A stretch of DNA of 64,000 nucleotides, taken from contig NZ_RSEB01000003.1 in NCBI RefSeq assembly GCF_003933745.1, positions 124,001 through 188,000 on the forward strand, given 5' to 3'. The position numbers were made by a program, and so were the translations under genes. Origin of the DNA: Glycomyces terrestris. GTDB taxonomy: Bacteria > Actinomycetota > Actinomycetes > Mycobacteriales > Micromonosporaceae. The notes beneath the pieces were generated by a model, which had not been told where the DNA came from, made no database searches, and saw only the letters and a list, made by a program, of their open reading frames with translations. Positions 62,977 through 64,000 of the stretch are shown piece after piece (position 1 is the stretch's first letter; the number at the start of each line of letters is the position of its first letter).

Positions 62977-64000
62977 GTGGCCGACCCGTTCATCGCCCTC
63001 GTCGACGACGCCGGCTGCCCCGGCCCGCTCGCGGGCCTGCGGCTGGCCGTCAAGGACCTGTTCGACCTCGCCGGCACGCCGACGGGCGCGGGGAACCCGC
63101 GCTGGCTGGAGACGCACGCGCCCGCGGAGGCCGACGCCGAGGCCGTCGCGCGGCTCCGCGCCGCCGGGGCGCGCGTCGTCGGCAAGACCGTCACCGACGA
63201 ACTCGCGTGGAGCCTGAACGGCTCGAACGTCCACTACGGCGTCCCCGAGAACCCGGCCGCGCCCGGGCGCGTGCCCGGCGGCTCGTCCTCCGGCTCGGCC
63301 TCCGCCGTCGCACTCGGCCTGGCGGACATCGGACTCGGCACCGACACCGGCGGGTCCATCCGGGTCCCGGCGTCCTACTGCGGCCTGTTCGGGCTGCGGC
63401 CCACGCACGGGCGGGTCAGCCTCGCCGGGGCCGTGCCCCTCGCGCCCACCTTCGACACCGCCGGGGTCCTCACGCGCGACGCGCGCACGCTGCGCCTGGC
63501 CATGGAGGCGCTCCTCGACGAGCCCGAGGAGGCGCACGCGCCGATCACGCGGCTCCTCGCGCCGCGCGACATCTGGGACGAGGTCCCCGACGCGACCCGC
63601 GACGCCCTCCTGCCCGCGGTCGAATCGCTCGGCCTCGACGTGGACACGGCCCCGTTCTTCGACGACCCGCACTTCGGGCTCGAGCACGAGAGCGCCACGG
63701 GCGCGAGCGGCGTCACGCCGCTCGAGTCGGCGCGCCGGGCCTACGCCGCGCTCCAGGCGTGGGAGGCGTGGCAGGCGCACGGCGCGTGGATCGAGGCGTC
63801 CCGGCCCGAGTTCGGACCCGGCGTCAAGGCGCGCTTCGCGAACGCGTCCAAGCTCACCGGGGCCGATGTCACCGGGGCGCAGCGGGTCCGCAGCGGCGTG
63901 GTGGCGCTCGTCAGGGACCGGCTCCCCGAGGGCACCGCGCTCGCGATCCCCGCCGCGCCCGGCCCCGCGCCGCTCATCGGAGCGGAGCCGGATCGCGAGG
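62977..64000 (+). CDS. Amidase signature enzyme (partial, runs off the right edge)
   Basis: The first 341 residues of an amidase. It has the catalytic triad of the amidase signature: Lys in LAVKDLFD (near residue 26), Ser in PGGSSSGSASAVALG (near 105) and the nucleophile Ser in IGLGTDTGGSIRVPAS (near 129). The GTG start comes one base after the DUF5319 stop (TGAGGTG). The sequence shows strong GC bias but no break. It hydrolyses an amide bond, and its substrate is unknown. The short N-terminal region before VKD resembles AtzF-like or small actinobacterial amidases rather than GatA. Confidence 0.9.
   Translation, partial: MADPFIALVDDAGCPGPLAGLRLAVKDLFDLAGTPTGAGNPRWLETHAPAEADAEAVARLRAAGARVVGKTVTDELAWSLNGSNVHYGVPENPAAPGRVPGGSSSGSASAVALGLADIGLGTDTGGSIRVPASYCGLFGLRPTHGRVSLAGAVPLAPTFDTAGVLTRDARTLRLAMEALLDEPEEAHAPITRLLAPRDIWDEVPDATRDALLPAVESLGLDVDTAPFFDDPHFGLEHESATGASGVTPLESARRAYAALQAWEAWQAHGAWIEASRPEFGPGVKARFANASKLTGADVTGAQRVRSGVVALVRDRLPEGTALAIPAAPGPAPLIGAEPDRE

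Overview
The window is very GC-rich DNA from a high-GC Gram-positive actinomycete. The evidence is a complete conservon operon, Tat and lipoprotein signals, an LprG/P55 pair, a GuaB/GuaB3 pair, a DUF5319 gene, a GH11-CBM2 xylanase and many genes that appear to be transcribed without a leader. The mix of secreted hydrolases, LPXTG surface proteins and peptide-binding lipoproteins suggests a soil or saprophytic member of Micromonosporales, perhaps Glycomycetaceae. The family-level placement is only a guess.

Layout. 1-2.5 kb: end of an M23 peptidase, then pcrA (-). 2.6-3.1 kb: chorismate mutase (-) behind a ribosome-mediated attenuator whose leader peptide carries five consecutive Phe/Tyr codons. 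3.1-5.7 kb: two tandem LPXTG-anchored thioester-domain (TQXA) surface proteins (-). 5.9-14.8 kb: phosphatidylserine decarboxylase-like protein with an N-terminal extension (+), double Nudix protein (-), guaA (-), FUSC membrane protein (+), Bax inhibitor-1 protein (-), secreted 5'-nucleotidase (-). 15-20.2 kb: acyl-CoA dehydrogenase-like protein (+), then a conservon operon (-) of histidine kinase-like, roadblock, DUF742, small GTPase and GAF proteins. 20.6 kb: tRNA-Leu(UAA). 21.6-35.9 kb: one oligopeptide ABC transporter (oppBCDF) with five paralogous solute-binding lipoproteins, all on the minus strand. 36.2-42.6 kb: HelD-like helicase, a phosphatase-like gene behind a PHO-box-like repeat, GNAT, the lprG-P55 pair, and a GH11 xylanase.

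43.0-49.4 kb: an accessory island between a complete tRNA-Arg(CCG) gene at 49.4 kb and an identical 33-bp copy of that tRNA's 3' end at 43.0 kb. It has the geometry of an element integrated into the tRNA 3' end, but no integrase is left. It carries a DUF7019-like gene with a probable CTG start, two decayed IS5-type transposases around a methyltransferase, a divergent CGNR regulator / RidA / DHA2 exporter cluster with a shared 11-bp inverted-repeat operator, and a 46-residue membrane peptide.

49.6-64 kb: class Ia-type ribonucleotide reductase (nrdA, nrdB) behind a pair of NrdR-box-like sites, a Ser/Thr kinase (-), a large adenylate cyclase/ATPase/TPR protein (-), guaB-guaB3 (-), a small acidic protein (-), DUF5319 (+) and the start of an amidase (+).

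The strongest candidates for new biology are the Phe/Tyr attenuator, the tRNA-Arg island with its CGNR-RidA-exporter cargo, the five-fold binding-protein array around a single permease, and the paired thioester adhesin-like proteins. At least eleven start codons, including the leader peptide and the small island peptide, sit 6-8 nt after a TAnnnT-like -10 box, so leaderless translation looks common here.
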